A stretch of DNA of 64,000 nt. Source: Actinoplanes utahensis (GTDB lineage: Bacteria; Actinomycetota; Actinomycetes; Mycobacteriales; Micromonosporaceae). Each line of letters opens with the position of its first letter. Within the stretch, counting starts at the first letter, position 1. The notes beneath the pieces are model-generated. The model was not told the origin of the DNA. It made no database searches and saw only the letters and a program-made list of their open reading frames with translations. Made by a program: the position numbers and the translations under genes. Below are positions 37,185-45,662 of the stretch, piece by piece. The stretch covers positions 124,001 through 188,000 of the forward strand of contig NZ_BOMZ01000033.1 in the NCBI RefSeq assembly GCF_016862455.1, given 5' to 3'.

Positions 37185-38051
37185 CTAGCGTCCCGGTCCG
37201 GGATCACGATAAGCGGACGAAGCCTCTTGGACGACCGCCTTGACCACACCCTCCATACGCCAGTAGAACTTCCGGGACTTCGGCGCCGCAATCGTGAGGC
37301 ATCCGTGGTAGTCGTCGCCCACGTTGTGCCGGACGGTCTTGGGATCATGGGACTTGATCGTCGGCTTCTGGAAGGCGTCGCGGGGTATCGCCAACGTATC
37401 GGCCCACCAATCGGCGGCCATCACAGGATCAGCCGTCTCATGAATGCTGACGCGATAGCTCAGCTCGTCGAGGCGGTACCCGCCGAGCTGGAGAAACCGC
37501 AGGTGTAGGGCCAGCAGACCGGGATCACTGTTGATGAAGACCAGCCGGTCGCGACGTGCCCACGGTTTCGACTTGGCCCCCTCACACCAGTAGGCGACCG
37601 CCCCCATCAGAAGCACGTCACGATCCGACAGGTGGCCGACCTCCCGGGCCGCCGCGTCCCAGACCTCCACCTGCAATCGATCGCGATCAGTCCGGTAATC
37701 GTCCCAGCGCCCGGCGATCCGCTTCTCCGCCGGCTCGCGCTTCTCCTGAGCCCGCTCCGCATCCGGATCGAGGGGAACGTGGCCGACCCACCTGAACGCT
37801 GTCGATTTCGCGACACCCAGCTTGGCCGCGATGTCGTTGATCGACCATCCGGCCTCCCGCAGGTCGGCGGCCTCGCGCCGGAGGCCGTCCTTCGCGTTCG
37901 GCCGACGGGTCCACTCCGGTGGCTCGATGCCCCGAAGCCAGTCCGTCAGCGTCCCGTTGCTCACCCCGAAGATCTTCATCAACTGCGACCGCGACAGTCC
38001 CGGGTCGACCCGTAGCCGTCGCGCCTCGTCACGCATCTCGCCCTTGTCCAT
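37185..38051 (-). CDS. Helix-turn-helix protein with LAGLIDADG-like C-terminal domain (288 aa)
   Basis: Two helix-turn-helix stretches are visible: LSRSQLMKIFGVSNGTLTDW (~residues 19-38) and a second at ~65-85 (S-I-N-D-I-A-A-K-L-G-V-A-K-S-T-A-F-R-W). The C-terminal half starts GAVAYWCEGAKSK and continues V-F-I-N-S-D-P-G-L-L; it ends with Y-H-G-C-L-T-I-A-A-P-K-S and resembles the LAGLIDADG endonuclease-like fold used by some actinobacterial proteins of unknown role. ATG at 38051 is preceded by AGGAG. It sits 17 bp from tRNA-Gln, a common site for mobile DNA, but no integrase is present. The domain call is inference. Confidence 0.75.
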   Translation of the reverse strand: MDKGEMRDEARRLRVDPGLSRSQLMKIFGVSNGTLTDWLRGIEPPEWTRRPNAKDGLRREAADLREAGWSINDIAAKLGVAKSTAFRWVGHVPLDPDAERAQEKREPAEKRIAGRWDDYRTDRDRLQVEVWDAAAREVGHLSDRDVLLMGAVAYWCEGAKSKPWARRDRLVFINSDPGLLALHLRFLQLGGYRLDELSYRVSIHETADPVMAADWWADTLAIPRDAFQKPTIKSHDPKTVRHNVGDDYHGCLTIAAPKSRKFYWRMEGVVKAVVQEASSAYRDPGPGR

Positions 38052-38203
38052 GTGAGCCCCCGCTCCTAGCCTGGTGGACACTGGGCACTCAGCCGCTTGA
38101 CCAACACCAGCTAGTCGCACGACGGCTAGGCGCAAAGCTAGGGTATGGGATCACGGTGTCGGCGGGCAAGGAGTCGATGTGTCACTCCTGGCAGGATGGC
38201 CGG

Positions 38204-38851
38204 GTGACCGAGCGCGGGGACTTCAACGACAGGCAACGACGGGTCCGGATGCCGGCCGCCCAGCGCCGGGAGCAGCTGATCACCGTCGGTCGTCAGCTGT
38301 TCGCCGAGCGGGGGTACGACGCGACAAGCGTCGAGGAGGTCGCCGCCCGGGCCAAGGTCTCGAAGCCGGTGGTCTACGAGCACTTCGGCGGCAAGGAGGG
38401 TCTCTACGCGGTGGTCGTCGACCGCGAGGTGCGCGCGTTGTTGGACCGGATCGCCACGGCATTGACCGCCGGTCATCCGCGGGAGCTGCTGGAGCAGGCG
38501 ACGCTGGCGCTGCTGGATTACATCGACGAGGAGCCGCACGGTTTCCAGGTGCTGGTGCGCAATTCGCCGTTGCTGTCGGCGTCGGGCAACTTCTCCAGCG
38601 TGATGAACGACGTGGCGCATCAGGCGAAGTACATTCTGGGCGCTGAGTTCAAGAGCCGGGGTCTGGACCCGAAACTCGCCGAGCTCTACTCGCAGGCGCT
38701 GGTGGGGATGGTGGCTCTGGTCGGGCAGTGGTGGCAGGAGGCGCGTAAACCCAAGAAGGAGGTGGTTGCCGCGCACCTGGTGAATCTCGCCTGGAACGGG
38801 CTGTCACACCTGGAGGCGAAGCCGGATCTGCTGACCCGCCGGGTCCGCTGA
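38204..38851 (+). CDS. TetR family transcriptional regulator
   Basis: 215 aa. The N-terminal HTH spans ~residues 22-65 (REQLITVGRQLFAERGYDAT, then V-E-E-V-A-A-R-A-K-V-S-K-P-V-V-Y-E-H-F-G-G-K-E-G-L-Y). The C-terminal ligand domain resembles the actinobacterial group with F-Q-V-L-V-R-N-S-P and L-V-G-Q-W-W. GTG at 38204 gives a normal N-terminal length; a 5'-CAGGAT box lies 6 nt upstream, so it may be leaderless. The target is unknown; the neighbouring DUF4383 gene is convergent. Confidence 0.88.
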   Translation: MTERGDFNDRQRRVRMPAAQRREQLITVGRQLFAERGYDATSVEEVAARAKVSKPVVYEHFGGKEGLYAVVVDREVRALLDRIATALTAGHPRELLEQATLALLDYIDEEPHGFQVLVRNSPLLSASGNFSSVMNDVAHQAKYILGAEFKSRGLDPKLAELYSQALVGMVALVGQWWQEARKPKKEVVAAHLVNLAWNGLSHLEAKPDLLTRRVR

Positions 38852-38874
38852 GGGACCCGGCGACGGATCAGAGG

Positions 38875-39336
38875 TCAGGCGGTCCGGCCCTCGCGGACCT
38901 GGCGCGGGGCCCCGGCCTGCGACTTCGGCGCGGACTTGCTGTAGAGGCTGACCGTGATCAGCAGCAGGCCGACGATGTAGGTGACGATCACGGTCGACAT
39001 GGTGAATCCGAAGAAGTTCACGTCGTCGGTGCGGAGCACGCACAGTTCGTAGCTGCCGAGGACGAGCAGGCCCCAGCCCAGGTACTGGTCGATCGCCACG
39101 TCGATGTTGCGGCCGACCGCGGTGCCGAGCAGCACGATCGCGCCGAGGGCCAGCGAGACGATCGACCAGGCCATGTTGCTGCCCTGGCCGAGTGCCCGCA
39201 CGCCGGGCCCGGTGAAATCCTCACCCGAGGTCGTGATGAACCCGATGATGCCGAACGCCACCAGGTAGGCCCCGGTGATGAAGCCGACGATCCGGTAGAT
39301 CGGCCGAAGCGGGTGATTGACCGGGGTGTGCGCCAT
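38875..39336 (-). CDS. DUF4383 domain membrane protein (153 aa)
   Basis: Four hydrophobic segments (about residues 17-35, 55-75, 82-102 and 112-133) with the DUF4383 layout: H-P-L-R-x-I-Y-R-I-V-G at the N-terminus, N-x-x-x-S-I-V-S-L-A-L-G-A-I-V-L and N-F-F-G-F-T in the last third. Found in many actinobacteria; function unknown. The C-terminus is basic and cytoplasmic. Confidence 0.85.
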   Translation of the reverse strand: MAHTPVNHPLRPIYRIVGFITGAYLVAFGIIGFITTSGEDFTGPGVRALGQGSNMAWSIVSLALGAIVLLGTAVGRNIDVAIDQYLGWGLLVLGSYELCVLRTDDVNFFGFTMSTVIVTYIVGLLLITVSLYSKSAPKSQAGAPRQVREGRTA

Positions 39337-39421
39337 GGTTCCGTCTCCAAGGTCAGGTGTCTTCGCGTCGATTCTCGCGTATCCCCGACAAGCGGCGCAG
39401 GCACACCCCCCGGATCACGAA

Positions 39422-41215
39422 TTACGACAACTGCTCCGCCAGTTCCAGCCAGGCCTCTTCGGCCTCGGCCTTCTCCTGCTGCACCGCCTTGAGCTGAGCC
39501 TCCAGCTCGACCAGCTTGTCGTAGTCGCTGCCGTGCACGGCCAGGTTCTCGTTGATCCGGGCTTCCTTCTCGGCGAGCTTCTCCATCTGCCGTTCGAGTT
39601 TCGCCAGGTCTTTCTTGGCTTGGCGCAGCTCGCCGGAGGACAGGCCGCTCACGGCCTGCTGCGCTTGCGGCACACCCTTGGGGGGTACGCCCGGAGCGGT
39701 GGGAGTGCCCACCCGGGCCAGGTATTCGTCGACGCCGCCGGGCAGGTGCACCATCTTCCCGTCGCCGAACATGCCGTAGACGGTGTCGGTGACCCGCTCC
39801 ACCAGGTATCGGTCGTGGCTGGCCACCACCATGGTGCCGGGCCAGGAGTCGAGCAGGTCTTCCAGCGCGGCGAGGGTGTCGGTGTCCAGGTCGTTGGTCG
39901 GTTCGTCGAGCAGCAGCACGTTCGGTTCGGTGGCGAGCAGGCGCAGCATCTGCAGCCGTCGGCGCTCACCGCCGGACAGGTCGCTGACCGGCGTCCAGAT
40001 CCGTTTGTCGGTGAAGCCGAACACTTCGGCGAGCTGGCCGGCCGAGAGTTCCCGGTCGCCGAGCTTGACGCGTTTGGCGACCTCTTCGACCGCCTCGAGC
40101 AGGCGCAGGTTGCCGGGTAGCTCCTTGAGCTCCTGGGACAGGAAGGCCGGCCGCACCGTCGATCCGGTGACCAGACGGCCGCCGTCCGGCGTGGTGACTC
40201 CCGCGAGCATCCGCAGCAGGGTGGTCTTGCCCGCTCCGTTGGCACCCAGGATCGCGATCCGGTCGCCGGGGCCGACCTGCCAGGTCAGGTCTTGGAAGAT
40301 CGGTTTCGGTCCGGCTTTGAGCTCGATCCGCTCCAGGTCGTAGACCTGTTTGCCGAGCCGGGTGGTGGCCAGGCGTTGGAGGCTCATCTGGTCGCGGGCC
40401 GGCGGCACGTCGGCGATCAGCGCGTTGGCCGCGTCGATCCGGAACTTCGGTTTGGACGTGCGGGCCGGCGGGCCTCGGCGCAGCCAGGCGATCTCTTTGC
40501 GGAGCAGGTTCTGCCGGCGGGCCTCGATCGAGGCGGCGATCCGCTGACGCTCGGCGCGGGCCAGAATCCAGGCGGCGTAGCCACCCTCGTAGGTGTGCAC
40601 CTGCTCGTCCACGACCTCCCAGGTCATGGTGCAGACGGCGTCGAGGAACCAGCGGTCGTGGGTGACGACCAGGAGCGCGCCCCGGCGGGTCAGCAGGTGT
40701 TTGGCCAGCCAGTCGACGCCTGCGACGTCGAGATGGTTGGTGGGCTCGTCGAGGATCAGCAGATCGCTCTGCCGGACCAGCAGCGCGGCCAGGGCGACCC
40801 GGCGGCGCTCGCCGCCGGACATCGGCCCGACCGGCGTGTCCAGGCCCAGATGGCCCATGCCGAGCCCGTCGAGGATGGTGCGCACCCCGGCGTCGCCGGC
40901 CCACTCGTGCTCGGCGCCCATGCTTTGCGGCAGCCATGCGGTGCCGAGCACGACGTCGCGCACGGTCAGGTCGCCGGCGAGGTCGAGCGTCTGCGGCAGG
41001 GTCGCGACGCGCAGGTCGCGGCGGTGCGTGACGCGGCCGGAGTCCGGCTCTTCGGTTTTGGCGAGCATGCGGAGCAGAGTCGATTTGCCGGCGCCGTTGA
41101 GGCCGACGATGCCGATGCGGGCGTCGTCGTCCAGGCCGAGCGAAACGTCGGTGAGCAACTGGCCGGCTGCGCCGTAACCCTTGCTGACCCGGTCCAGGTT
41201 GATGATGTTGGCCAC
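39422..41215 (-). CDS. ABC-F family ATPase (Uup/EttA-like)
   Basis: 597 aa with two ABC domains and no membrane domain. Walker A motifs are GLNGAGKSTLL (~residue 40) and GANGAGKTTLL (~335), signatures are M-S-G-G-E-R-R-R and L-S-G-G-E-R-R-R, and the inter-domain linker is charged. A C-terminal coiled coil (~530-597, KKDLAKLERQMEKLAEKE) points to a Uup-like member rather than EttA. ABC-F proteins act on the ribosome; an antibiotic-resistance role is possible but not indicated. GTG at 41215; TAACCT lies 9 nt upstream. Confidence 0.9.
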   Translation of the reverse strand: MANIINLDRVSKGYGAAGQLLTDVSLGLDDDARIGIVGLNGAGKSTLLRMLAKTEEPDSGRVTHRRDLRVATLPQTLDLAGDLTVRDVVLGTAWLPQSMGAEHEWAGDAGVRTILDGLGMGHLGLDTPVGPMSGGERRRVALAALLVRQSDLLILDEPTNHLDVAGVDWLAKHLLTRRGALLVVTHDRWFLDAVCTMTWEVVDEQVHTYEGGYAAWILARAERQRIAASIEARRQNLLRKEIAWLRRGPPARTSKPKFRIDAANALIADVPPARDQMSLQRLATTRLGKQVYDLERIELKAGPKPIFQDLTWQVGPGDRIAILGANGAGKTTLLRMLAGVTTPDGGRLVTGSTVRPAFLSQELKELPGNLRLLEAVEEVAKRVKLGDRELSAGQLAEVFGFTDKRIWTPVSDLSGGERRRLQMLRLLATEPNVLLLDEPTNDLDTDTLAALEDLLDSWPGTMVVASHDRYLVERVTDTVYGMFGDGKMVHLPGGVDEYLARVGTPTAPGVPPKGVPQAQQAVSGLSSGELRQAKKDLAKLERQMEKLAEKEARINENLAVHGSDYDKLVELEAQLKAVQQEKAEAEEAWLELAEQLS

Positions 41216-41222
41216 GATGCGT

Positions 41223-42176
41223 CTAGGTTACCCGCGCGCCCGGCTGTGGTCCGCGGGCGGTGACCACGGCCCGGCACACTCGCGCCGCCGAGAGCCCGTC
41301 GGCGACCTCTTGCGCGTGTGCCGCGTCGGCGGCCAGGAAGACACAGGTCGGCCCGGATCCGGAGACGAGCCCGGCGAGCGCGCCGGCCTCGTGCCCGGCT
41401 TTCAGCACGTCGGCCAGCTGCGGGCGCAGCGAGAGGGCGGCTGCCTGCAGGTCGTTGCCGAGCGCCTCGCCGAGCACCTCCGGGTCGCGCTGGCGCATCG
41501 CGGCCATCAGCCGGTCGGTGCCGCCGAGCGGGACGGGCGGCGCCGGCTGGTCGGCGGCGCGCAGCCGATCCAGTTCGCGGTAGACCGCCGGGGTGGACAG
41601 GCCGCCGTCGGCGATGGCCACCACCCAGTGCCAGACGGTCGGGCGGGCCAGGATCGGGCTGACCGCCTCGCCGTGGCCGGTGCCGAGGGCGGTGCCGCCG
41701 TGCAGCAGGAACGGCACGTCGGAGCCGAGCTCGGCGCCCACCTCGGCCAGCTCGTCCCGGGACATGCCGAGACCCCAGAGCAGGTCGCAGGCGATCAGTG
41801 TGGCGGCCGCGTCGGCGCTGCCGCCGGCCAGCCCCCCGGCCAGCGGGATGCTCTTGCGCAGGTGCAGTCGCGCGAACGCGGGCACCTGCCGCCGGGCGGC
41901 CAGCGCCCGGGCGGCCCGGATGATCAGGTTCGACTCGTCGAGGGCCAGCTCACCGGTGCCCTCACCCTCCATGGTGAGTGTGAGGGTGTCCCCGCGGCGG
42001 GCGGTGAGCTCGTCGAAGAGGCTGATCGCGTGGTAGACGGTGTTCAGCTCGTGATAGCCGTCGGGCCGCAGCGGGCCCACCCCGAGATGCAGGTTGATCT
42101 TTGCCGGGACTCGCACCTTGACCGGACCACGGTGCGGGCGGGGCTCGTCGTCGTCCGGTCCCCACGCCTCCGTCAC
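41223..42176 (-). CDS. ispE: 4-(cytidine 5'-diphospho)-2-C-methyl-D-erythritol kinase
   Basis: 317-aa GHMP kinase of the MEP isoprenoid pathway. V-R-V-P-A-K-I-N-L-H-L-G-V-G at the N-terminus, the ATP loop PLAGGLAGGSADAAATL (~residues 103-119) and SGSGPTCVFL near the C-terminus are intact. GTG at 42176 overlaps the stop of a 26-codon ORF as GTGA. It starts with an acidic/His-rich extension (D-D-D-E-P-R-P-H-R-G-P). Confidence 0.94.
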   Translation of the reverse strand: MTEAWGPDDDEPRPHRGPVKVRVPAKINLHLGVGPLRPDGYHELNTVYHAISLFDELTARRGDTLTLTMEGEGTGELALDESNLIIRAARALAARRQVPAFARLHLRKSIPLAGGLAGGSADAAATLIACDLLWGLGMSRDELAEVGAELGSDVPFLLHGGTALGTGHGEAVSPILARPTVWHWVVAIADGGLSTPAVYRELDRLRAADQPAPPVPLGGTDRLMAAMRQRDPEVLGEALGNDLQAAALSLRPQLADVLKAGHEAGALAGLVSGSGPTCVFLAADAAHAQEVADGLSAARVCRAVVTARGPQPGARVT

Positions 42177-42253
42177 GGAATGTTGTCCCGGGTCGCGAAC
42201 GGCTTGCTCAACACCAGCTCCGTATCGGAATCGCCGGGCGGTACGGCTGTCAT
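42173..42253 (-). CDS. 26-codon ORF coupled to rsmA and ispE
   Basis: ATG at 42253 overlaps the rsmA stop (ATGA at 42250-42253), and its TGA overlaps the ispE GTG start (GTGA at 42173-42176). The peptide starts [16 protein letters not shown] and ends with F-A-T-R-D-N-I-P; it has no membrane segment. Exact overlaps at both ends argue that ribosomes translate it between rsmA and ispE. Possible roles: coupling translation across the gap, or a small protein of unknown function. Confidence 0.55.
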   Translation of the reverse strand: MTAVPPGDSDTELVLSKPFATRDNIP

Positions 42254-43140
42254 GAGTCGACCTCCTCGGGCTCTGCGCGGGACGGGGTGAGCTTACCGCC
42301 GTACCCCGACAGTTTTGCCTCTGCCGCGATCGCGGCGAACTCGCCCACCGTGAGCGACTCGCCTCGCGCCTGCGGGCTCACCCCGGCCGCCCGCAGCACC
42401 GTCTCCGCCCGGTCCGGGCCGCCGGCCCAGCCGGCCAGAGCCGCCCGCAGGGTCTTGCGCCGCTGCGCGAACGCCGCGTCCACCACGGCGAACACGTCGG
42501 CGCGGGCCACGCCGGCCGCCGGTGGCTCCCGGCGGGCGAAGAAGACCAGCCCGGAATCCACGTTGGGCACCGGCCAGAACACCGCCGGTGGCACCTTCCC
42601 GGCCGGTTTGGCCTCGGCGTACCAGGCCAGTTTCACGGACGGGACCCCGTACACCTTCGAACCCGGACCGGCGGTGAGCCGATCGGCGACCTCTTTCTGC
42701 ACCATCACCAGGCCGCCGCGCAGGGTGGGCAGTTGGGCGAGCAGGTGCAGCACCACGGGGACCGCCACGTTGTACGGCAGGTTCGCCACCAGCATCGTCG
42801 GCGCCGGGTCGAAGCGGTCGCCGGTGACCCTGAGCGCGTCGGCGAGATGCACTGACAGGTGCGGCACGGCGACGGTCTCCGGCAGTGCCGCGGCCAGGGT
42901 CGGATCGATCTCCACGGCGTGCACGTGCCGCACCGCCCCGACCAGGCCCAGCGTGAGCGAGCCGAGGCCGGGCCCGACTTCGAGGGCCACGTCGTCGGGC
43001 CGCAGCTGGGCGGCCGTGACGATGCGCCGGATGGTGTTCGGGTCGTGCAGGAAGTTCTGGCCGAGCTTCTTGGTCGGCGCGACCCCGAGACGCGCGGCCA
43101 GGTCCCGGATCTCCGCCGGGCCGAGAAGTGAATCAGCCAT
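42250..43140 (-). CDS. rsmA: 16S rRNA (adenine1518-N6/adenine1519-N6)-dimethyltransferase
   Basis: 296 aa. SAM motif I is [13 protein letters not shown], and N-L-P-Y-N (motif IV) is intact; Q-N-F-L-H-D-P-N-T near residue 28 is characteristic of KsgA/RsmA. It dimethylates two adenines in helix 45 during late 30S assembly. ATG at 43140 is preceded by TAGGCT at 7 nt and no ribosome site, so it is probably leaderless. The frame continues upstream to 43632 as noise. It is followed by the coupled mini-ORF and ispE. Confidence 0.95.
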   Translation of the reverse strand: MADSLLGPAEIRDLAARLGVAPTKKLGQNFLHDPNTIRRIVTAAQLRPDDVALEVGPGLGSLTLGLVGAVRHVHAVEIDPTLAAALPETVAVPHLSVHLADALRVTGDRFDPAPTMLVANLPYNVAVPVVLHLLAQLPTLRGGLVMVQKEVADRLTAGPGSKVYGVPSVKLAWYAEAKPAGKVPPAVFWPVPNVDSGLVFFARREPPAAGVARADVFAVVDAAFAQRRKTLRAALAGWAGGPDRAETVLRAAGVSPQARGESLTVGEFAAIAAEAKLSGYGGKLTPSRAEPEEVDS

Positions 43141-43147
43141 GCCGCAG

Positions 43148-43153
43148 AGCCTA
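43148..43153 (-). promoter_or_regulatory. -10 box of leaderless rsmA transcript
   Basis: TAGGCT lies 7 nt before the ATG on the minus strand. Confidence 0.6.
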
Positions 43154-43200
43154 CGGTGACCGGGCCGGGCCACTGGACACCGCCGGGTAGGAATTGAGTG

Positions 43201-43629
43201 ATGGTGGAGTTGCTGGAACTGCGCGGAGTGGTGGAAGCGACGCCGGACGAGGTCGCCGAGGTGCTGCTGGACGCCCGGCCCGGCGGGCGGTCGCCGCTGG
43301 CGGCCCCGGGCACGACCGAGATCGCCGACGACGGCGGCGACGAGTTCGTGATGTTCCGGGAGGGCAGCCGGATCACCGTGACGATCGACCGCCGGGCCCG
43401 TTCGGTGGCTCTTCAGGGCGAATGGTGGTACCGCGGGGTCACCACGGTCGAGCCCGACCCGCGCGGCGCGCTGGTGATCCACCGGATCTACAACGTCGCT
43501 CCCGGGCATGGCTGGGCGGTGCGGATGGTCGCCCGCGGCCCGCTGCACGCGGCGCCGACCGGTTTCGCCACCCAGCTCGAGCAGCTCAGCCGCGAGCTGG
43601 GCACCACGGCCTGGGTGGAGACCGACTGA
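43201..43629 (+). CDS. Uncharacterised SRPBCC-like protein (142 aa)
   Basis: Soluble, no signal peptide. The alternation of beta-strands ([20 protein letters not shown], then [12 protein letters not shown]) with a terminal helix suggests a START/SRPBCC-type fold; this is inference. ATG at 43201 has AGGA upstream; a GTG immediately precedes it. Divergent from rsmA (60 bp) and convergent with tatD. Confidence 0.72.
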   Translation: MVELLELRGVVEATPDEVAEVLLDARPGGRSPLAAPGTTEIADDGGDEFVMFREGSRITVTIDRRARSVALQGEWWYRGVTTVEPDPRGALVIHRIYNVAPGHGWAVRMVARGPLHAAPTGFATQLEQLSRELGTTAWVETD

Positions 43630-43660
43630 CACCCGGAAATCCCGGGGCCGGGTGCCGGGG

Positions 43661-44557
43661 TCAGCGCCAGCTGCCGAAGACGGCCTCCCCGTTGGCGGAG
43701 ATCGCGGCGCACAGGGTGTCCAGGTCGGTGCCGGTCGTCTCGGCGAGCAGCCGCATGGTCAGCGGCACCAGATAGGAGGCGTTGGGCCGGCCCCGGTACG
43801 GGATCGGCGTCAGGTACGGCGCGTCCGTCTCCACCATCATCTGTCCGGGCGGGGTGATCGCGGCCGCCTCGCGCAGGTTGCCGGCGCTGGCGAAGGTGAC
43901 CGTCCCGGCGAAGCTGAGGTAGTAGCCGCGGCGCACGCACTCGGCGGCGAACTCGGCGTCCCCGGAGAAGCAGTGCAGCACCACCCGGTCCGGCGCGCCC
44001 TCGGAGTCCAGGACGCGCAGCACGTCGGCGTGCGCGTCCCGGTCGTGGATGATCAGCGCCTTGCCGTACCGCTTGGCGATGGCGATGTGGGCGCGGAAGC
44101 TCTCCTCCTGTGCCGCCCGGCCGTCGTCCCCGGTCCGGAAGGTGTCCAGTCCGGTCTCGCCGACGCCACGGACCCGGGGCCGGGCCGCGAGCGATTCGAT
44201 CTCGCGCAGCGCCTCGTCCAGATCGGACAGCCGGGGCGCCTCGTTGGGGTGCAGGGCGACCGCGGCCAGCACCGCGCCGTGCCGCTCGGCCAGGTCGGCG
44301 CCCCACCGCGACGAGGCGACGTCCACTCCGACCTGGACCAGTCGATCCACGCCGCTCTTGGCCGCGGCGTCGACGAGCGCGTCGACCGGGTCGCCGGCGG
44401 TGTCGCCGGGCACTCCGGCTTCCTGGATCGTCAGGTCGAGGTGGGTGTGGCTGTCGAAGACCGGCACAGCGAGCGGCTCGGGCGCCGGCGGGAACTCCCC
44501 GGAGCGGCGGGATTCCTTTTTGCGGCGCGATTCGGATGGTGAAGGCATGTGAGACAT
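43661..44557 (-). CDS. tatD: TatD family metal-dependent hydrolase (DNase)
   Basis: 298 aa. Metal ligands in DSHTHLDL (~residues 36-43), G-E-T-G-L-D, H-C-F-S-G-D and [10 protein letters not shown] are present. TatD enzymes are 3'-5' exonucleases. The first ~30 residues are a basic extension ([11 protein letters not shown]). ATG at 44557 is chosen with GGGAC about 9 nt upstream; ATG 44548 is possible. The metG-tatD-rsmA-ispE neighbourhood is conserved in actinobacteria. Confidence 0.93.
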   Translation of the reverse strand: MSHMPSPSESRRKKESRRSGEFPPAPEPLAVPVFDSHTHLDLTIQEAGVPGDTAGDPVDALVDAAAKSGVDRLVQVGVDVASSRWGADLAERHGAVLAAVALHPNEAPRLSDLDEALREIESLAARPRVRGVGETGLDTFRTGDDGRAAQEESFRAHIAIAKRYGKALIIHDRDAHADVLRVLDSEGAPDRVVLHCFSGDAEFAAECVRRGYYLSFAGTVTFASAGNLREAAAITPPGQMMVETDAPYLTPIPYRGRPNASYLVPLTMRLLAETTGTDLDTLCAAISANGEAVFGSWR

Positions 44558-44614
44558 TGTGCACGTCCCATTTTTCGGTAACCGGCCGTTCATCCGATAT
44601 CCACCGCCGTCACT

Positions 44615-44620
44615 TACGTT
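44615..44620 (+). promoter_or_regulatory. -10 box of leaderless transcript at 44628
   Basis: TACGTT lies 7 nt before GTG 44628. Confidence 0.6.
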
Positions 44621-44627
44621 GCGCCGC

Positions 44628-45662
44628 GTGACCGTGACCGGTGAGGACAGTGACCTCGGCTCCGACCCGCTCGACCCACCTCTGATGGCGCCTCTCCGCC
44701 GGGACATCAGCTGGCAGCAGGTGCAGTCGATGAGCCAGTCGGTGGGCTACCGCGACGATCCGGTGCTGCGCGGTATCCGGGCCACCGCGGCGATCCGCCG
44801 GGGCACCCGGATGACCAAGGTGCTCTCCCCCGCTCAGGTCGCCGGTCACCTCGGCGGATGGTTGCCGTACGGCTTCTGCTACCGCTCCTGCGACATCGCC
44901 CACCTGCGCGAACCCGAGCAGCTCGGCCTGCTGCGGACCGATGGCGCGACCGACGGCCAGGTGACGTTCGCGCTGCGGTGGCGGGCCACCGATCCGCTGG
45001 ACTACGAGGTTCCGGCCGCGCCCGCGCATCCGGGCCTGGCCGCACTGCCCGGCCACTCCCGGATCGGGGCGATGGTGCTCGGCACCGGTTTCACGCCGAG
45101 CACCGACGATCTGATCCCGGAGTACGTGACGGCCGGGTTCGCGGACCTGCCGCTGTCGGCGAACGCGCAGATCCTGGCGTACGTTCCGGGCGGGGACGAG
45201 GTGGTGCTCTACACCTATCAGCCGGAGCAGAACGGCTGGCTGCGGCTGGCCGGGCCACGCTGGCGCGGCCTGCTCGGGGAGATTCCCGGTGGCAGCCCCG
45301 ACCGGGAGTACGTGCCGTGCACGGCTTCCGGTTCGGCGCGCCTGGTCGGCCGGATCGACGGCAGCGAGTACGAGGCGGTCGCCGACCCGCCGGGCGAGTT
45401 CCGGGTGCGGGCGCTGACCCGCGCCGCCCGGTACCCGGTGCAGACCCTGAGCCGCCGCGCCGAGCAGGCCCGCTGGCGTGGCGCGGCCTGCTGGGTGCTC
45501 CAGCGCGACGAGACCTGGGCCCGGCTGCGGCTGCTGCGCCCGGACGCCGACACGATCAACTCGACCGGCGCCCGGTGCTACGAGCGGGGCATCTACGAAT
45601 CCTGGGCGCCGGTCGACGAGCTGGCCGACCACCACATCGCGGAGATCGCGTACCCGATCTGA
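44628..45662 (+). CDS. Uncharacterised protein (344 aa)
   Basis: Function not recognised. No signal peptide or membrane segment. After ~18 acidic residues come a helical segment (DISWQQVQSMSQSVGYRDDP), a W-L-P-Y-G-F-C-Y-R region, and a C-terminal half rich in aromatic beta-strand-like residues (YAVPGG-like AYVPGGDEVVLYTYQPEQNG, then R-W-R-G-A-A-C-W-V-L-Q-R). The start is set by the leaderless box. Its TGA is directly followed by the complement of the metG stop (TGATCA), leaving zero bases between the convergent genes. Confidence 0.75.
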   Translation: MTVTGEDSDLGSDPLDPPLMAPLRRDISWQQVQSMSQSVGYRDDPVLRGIRATAAIRRGTRMTKVLSPAQVAGHLGGWLPYGFCYRSCDIAHLREPEQLGLLRTDGATDGQVTFALRWRATDPLDYEVPAAPAHPGLAALPGHSRIGAMVLGTGFTPSTDDLIPEYVTAGFADLPLSANAQILAYVPGGDEVVLYTYQPEQNGWLRLAGPRWRGLLGEIPGGSPDREYVPCTASGSARLVGRIDGSEYEAVADPPGEFRVRALTRAARYPVQTLSRRAEQARWRGAACWVLQRDETWARLRLLRPDADTINSTGARCYERGIYESWAPVDELADHHIAEIAYPI

